NCBI GenBank assembly: GCA_036736205.1
Contig: DAINMX010000260.1
Span: forward strand, 1-9,233
Direction: 5' to 3'
Length of the DNA stretch: 9,233 bases
Source of the DNA: XYA12-FULL-58-9 sp001798605
GTDB taxonomy: Bacteria > Myxococcota > XYA12-FULL-58-9
A model generated the notes under the pieces. The model was not told where the DNA came from. It saw only the letters and a program-made list of their open reading frames with translations, and did no database searches. The stretch's first letter is position 1; each line of letters begins with the position of its first letter. The position numbers and the translations under genes were made by a program. Below are positions 7,369-9,233 of the stretch, piece after piece.

Positions 7369-8237
7369 ACATGCTCAAGAACAAGCCCAAAGCCGTCTAC
7401 ATCCTCGGTGGCGGTGCGGTGGGAGTGGGTTTTGCGCGGGCGATGAATTCCCATGGCGTCAACGTCATTGGATTATGGAATCGGGGACAAGCACGGGTTG
7501 AAGAACTCGGCGACGACTTCGGTTGCCCGGTTGTTACAGGCGAGTTGCCTCGCCAAATAGAACGCGCTGATCTCGTTCTCCTTTGTGTGTCAGACAGTGG
7601 ATTGTCCGAGGTAGGGGCCCTGCTCGCGGCGAGTGGTTGGGTGCGACCAGGGACCGTCGTCGCGCATACCTCCGGTTGTTTGCCCTCCACCGATCTCGGC
7701 AAGATCGAAGGGGCTCATCTCGGCAGCATTCACCCGTTGGTCACCATGCCCGACGCCGTGGCCGCCGCCGCACGATTGCCGGGTGCTACCTTCGCCATTG
7801 AGGGCGACGCGGTGGCGATGGGCGTGCTCAAAGGTGTGGTTGAGCTCCTCGAGGGGCGAGCCATCGAGGTGAGCTCCGTCGGGAAGCCGCGTTACCACGC
7901 TGCCGCGGTTCTGGCCTCAAATCTTGTGGTTGCCCTGCTCGCTGATGCAGTCCGTGAGGCCGAAGCAGCGGGTGTCCATGACGCCAACAGGTTGCTCACT
8001 GGCCTTGCCATTGTGGCAGCGGAGAACGTTGCCGAACGCGGCGCGCTTGCGGCTTTGACTGGGCCAATTGCTCGCGGCGACGTGGCGACAGTCAAGCGGC
8101 ACCTCGAGGCGCTCAGTGAAGAGACGCAAGAGGTTTATCGCGTGATGTCTGGGAGGGCGTTGGGTTTGGCCCGCGCCCGTGGTCTGGCGGACGAAGCCTA
8201 TGTCGCTCTGGCCAAGCTGCTCCTTGCTGGCGCATGA
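7335..8237 (+). CDS. Rossmann-like / DUF2520 domain protein
   Basis: A 300-residue protein with an N-terminal NAD(P)-binding motif, AVYILGGGAVGVGFARAM (GGGAVG at 25-30). Next come HTSG (H111-G114) and GSIHPLVTMP (near 133). The all-helical C-terminal domain carries RYHAAAVLASN (186-196) and ALTGPIARGDVATVKRHL (from 240). This series matches the family annotated as Rossmann-like plus DUF2520, related in fold to F420/NADP oxidoreductases and 6-phosphogluconate-type dehydrogenases. Its reaction is unknown, and none should be assumed. The start is uncertain. GTG 7335 has a GAGG upstream and gives a 34-nt overlap with the PLP gene. ATG 7353, 7359 or 7371 would give a protein beginning closer to the Rossmann strand, and 7371 would start 2 nt after the previous stop. 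It is the last gene of the run; the next gene is convergent. Confidence 0.85.
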   Translation: MATCGWMAMAVDMLKNKPKAVYILGGGAVGVGFARAMNSHGVNVIGLWNRGQARVEELGDDFGCPVVTGELPRQIERADLVLLCVSDSGLSEVGALLAASGWVRPGTVVAHTSGCLPSTDLGKIEGAHLGSIHPLVTMPDAVAAAARLPGATFAIEGDAVAMGVLKGVVELLEGRAIEVSSVGKPRYHAAAVLASNLVVALLADAVREAEAAGVHDANRLLTGLAIVAAENVAERGALAALTGPIARGDVATVKRHLEALSEETQEVYRVMSGRALGLARARGLADEAYVALAKLLLAGA

Positions 8238-8267
8238 GGACGCCAAGATACCAAGCGACGGTTTGTT

Positions 8268-8304
8268 GGACGCAATATTTGCGAGTGCGTCGTAAGGGAC
8301 GCAT
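8268..8304. repeat. GACGCA/TGCGTC inverted-repeat cluster, possible weak terminator
   Basis: GGACGCA occurs twice (8268-8274 and 8297-8303), with TGCGTC (8286-8291) between them. Two alternative 6-bp stems are therefore possible. The better one is TGCGTC-gtaagg-GACGCA (8286-8303, 6-nt loop), extended by one G-T pair. The place, just downstream of two convergent genes, suits a terminator. However, no T-run follows on either strand, so intrinsic termination is doubtful. Confidence 0.4.
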
Positions 8305-8405
8305 CCACCAGGCGGGTCACAGGGTGGTGCCCCAGTTTCACATGCGCAGTGCGAGTCATTGATGCATTTCTCATCCAGCAAGCCCCGCACCGTCCTCAAT
8401 CGCAT
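8295..8405 (-). pseudogene. Possible decayed Cys-rich coding tail
   Basis: On the minus strand, just past the stop of the Cys-rich protein and in the -1 frame relative to it, the sequence encodes DEKCINDSHCACETG followed by APPCDPPGGCVP. Five Cys occur in 22 residues (C-x5-C-x-C-x6-C-x5-C), in the same style as the neighbouring secreted protein. It could be an old C-terminal module cut off by a frameshift, the trace of a lost neighbour gene, or chance. There is no convincing start or ribosome binding site, and its continuation runs antisense into the DUF2520 gene. Confidence 0.3.
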
Positions 8406-9233
8406 ATCTCCACAAAGAAGCCGAAACCAGAGACGCAGGTGTTGATAGAGCCGCCATCTAGGATGATCGTATGGGTGCCAGCCTCGAGTGTGCGACAGTA
8501 AAAATATGAATTATAGTATAAGTCCATACCGACCATTGAGATATCCGACAATGATTTCACACAGGTGCTCCCATTGCCGATGCATGTACTGTCGAGTGCC
8601 ATCTTTGCCGTGGGAGAGTTGACCTTGTGTGCGTTGATAGTCAGCGTGGTCTCCTCAACCAAGCTCAGATGGAAAATAATATCTTCGCCTTCGTCGCGGA
8701 CTCCTAGGCAGGTATCGGAGTAATCATTGCCACCACCGCAATTCGACGCAGTCACCGCGTAGCGTAGAGTTCCGTACCCATCGTCGGAAAAATCCGATGG
8801 AACTCGTATGGGAGCCAAAGCGGCATCAGAACATGTGGGCCCCGCGCTGGGTGCAGGGGCGGTGGTCTCACACGAAGCGGTTGCTCCATTCCAGACGCAG
8901 AACTCGCCGCCGGACGAGCAATCTTGGGTATCCAGAAACTCGTAGCAACCCAAGGGACTTGTCTGGCAGGTCTGGACAACTTCACCGAAACATCTCGTTG
9001 TAGCCAGATTCTCTGCAGCACAGGTATCAACGCACGGCCGACATTCGGCCGTCCCCGTGGAATCGTCGCACCCGAATTCACAGACTGTTGTGACTGGCAG
9101 GTTCTCCCCGTCGCAGTACTCTAGCGTGTTGGCATCAATGCAGCGGGCGCATTCGTCAATGTCGTTGCAGGTGGGTGCCGCGCCCGTGTTGTTGACGCAC
9201 TGCCAGTAGGTGGCATCGCCGCAGCCGCCGTTG
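8396..9233 (-). CDS. Secreted Cys-rich EGF-like protein, C-terminal part (5' end outside window)
   Basis: The frame is open from the right edge to TGA at 8398-8396 (278 codons visible), so the start and any signal peptide are missing. Numbered from the edge, residues 1-28 read NGGCGDATYWQC...TCNDIDEC, a calcium-binding EGF-like pattern. More Cys-rich segments follow (YCDGENLP, CEFGCDD, CRPCVDTCAAENL, CFGEVVQTC, GCYEF), then a linker TTAPAPSAGP. Residues about 134-278 form a beta-rich domain with EDIIFHLSLVEETTLTI and TLEAGTHTIILDGG, ending FFVEICD. This resembles pre-peptidase C-terminal-like (PPC) beta-sandwiches. Such proteins are usually exported surface or secreted adhesins or enzymes with many disulfides, and are abundant in Myxococcota/Bradymonadia-type genomes. 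The function is unknown and is not linked to the operon, which is transcribed convergently. The segment around 8490-8540 is noticeably AT-richer than the rest. A TTG at 8953 is in frame, but coding character continues upstream of it, so it is not the start. Confidence 0.8.
   Translation of the reverse strand, partial: NGGCGDATYWQCVNNTGAAPTCNDIDECARCIDANTLEYCDGENLPVTTVCEFGCDDSTGTAECRPCVDTCAAENLATTRCFGEVVQTCQTSPLGCYEFLDTQDCSSGGEFCVWNGATASCETTAPAPSAGPTCSDAALAPIRVPSDFSDDGYGTLRYAVTASNCGGGNDYSDTCLGVRDEGEDIIFHLSLVEETTLTINAHKVNSPTAKMALDSTCIGNGSTCVKSLSDISMVGMDLYYNSYFYCRTLEAGTHTIILDGGSINTCVSGFGFFVEICD

Noticed and set aside
1..9233. Mobile elements, CRISPR arrays, tRNA or rRNA genes, toxin-antitoxin or defence genes
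   Set aside because: No transposase, terminal repeats, regularly spaced repeats or structured RNA patterns were seen on either strand by reading.

Overview
The window is GC-rich and densely coding. It reads as a chromosomal segment of a Gram-negative environmental bacterium, most likely from the former Deltaproteobacteria (Myxococcota/Bradymonadia-like). The clues are a short-signal lipoprotein, an HemY-type oxidase, GTG and TTG starts, and a large secreted Cys-rich protein with a calcium-binding EGF-like motif (NGGCGD...DIDEC), a style common in predatory and social deltaproteobacteria. The lineage is inferred from protein style only; no rRNA or other marker is present.

Layout. (1) Bases 1-1185, minus strand: an FAD-dependent protoporphyrinogen-oxidase-like protein, cut by the left edge. 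(2) Bases 1186-1364: a short divergent intergenic region. (3) Bases 1365-8237, plus strand: a tight six-gene run that looks like one operon. It encodes a Cys-rich lipoprotein with an SH3-like segment, a PlsB-like glycerol-3-phosphate acyltransferase (TTG start), GpsA (glycerol-3-phosphate dehydrogenase), a HAD/App1-like phosphatase, a D-serine-dehydratase-like PLP/zinc enzyme, and a Rossmann/DUF2520 protein. Junctions are a 14-nt gap, a 4-nt overlap, a 4-nt overlap, a 7-nt gap and an overlap of about 34 nt. (4) Bases 8238-8395: a convergent intergenic region with an inverted repeat and a possible decayed Cys-rich coding tail. (5) Bases 8396-9233, minus strand: the C-terminal part of a secreted Cys-rich EGF-like/beta-sandwich protein, cut by the right edge.

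How the genes may work together. GpsA makes sn-glycerol-3-phosphate, the PlsB-like enzyme would acylate it, and the App1-like HAD protein could dephosphorylate a resulting (lyso)phosphatidate. The core therefore looks like a small glycerolipid module. The PLP enzyme and the DUF2520 protein have no obvious place in that pathway, and their co-transcription with it is the most unusual aspect of the window. I found no mobile element, CRISPR array, tRNA or rRNA, and no clear new defence or mobile system.
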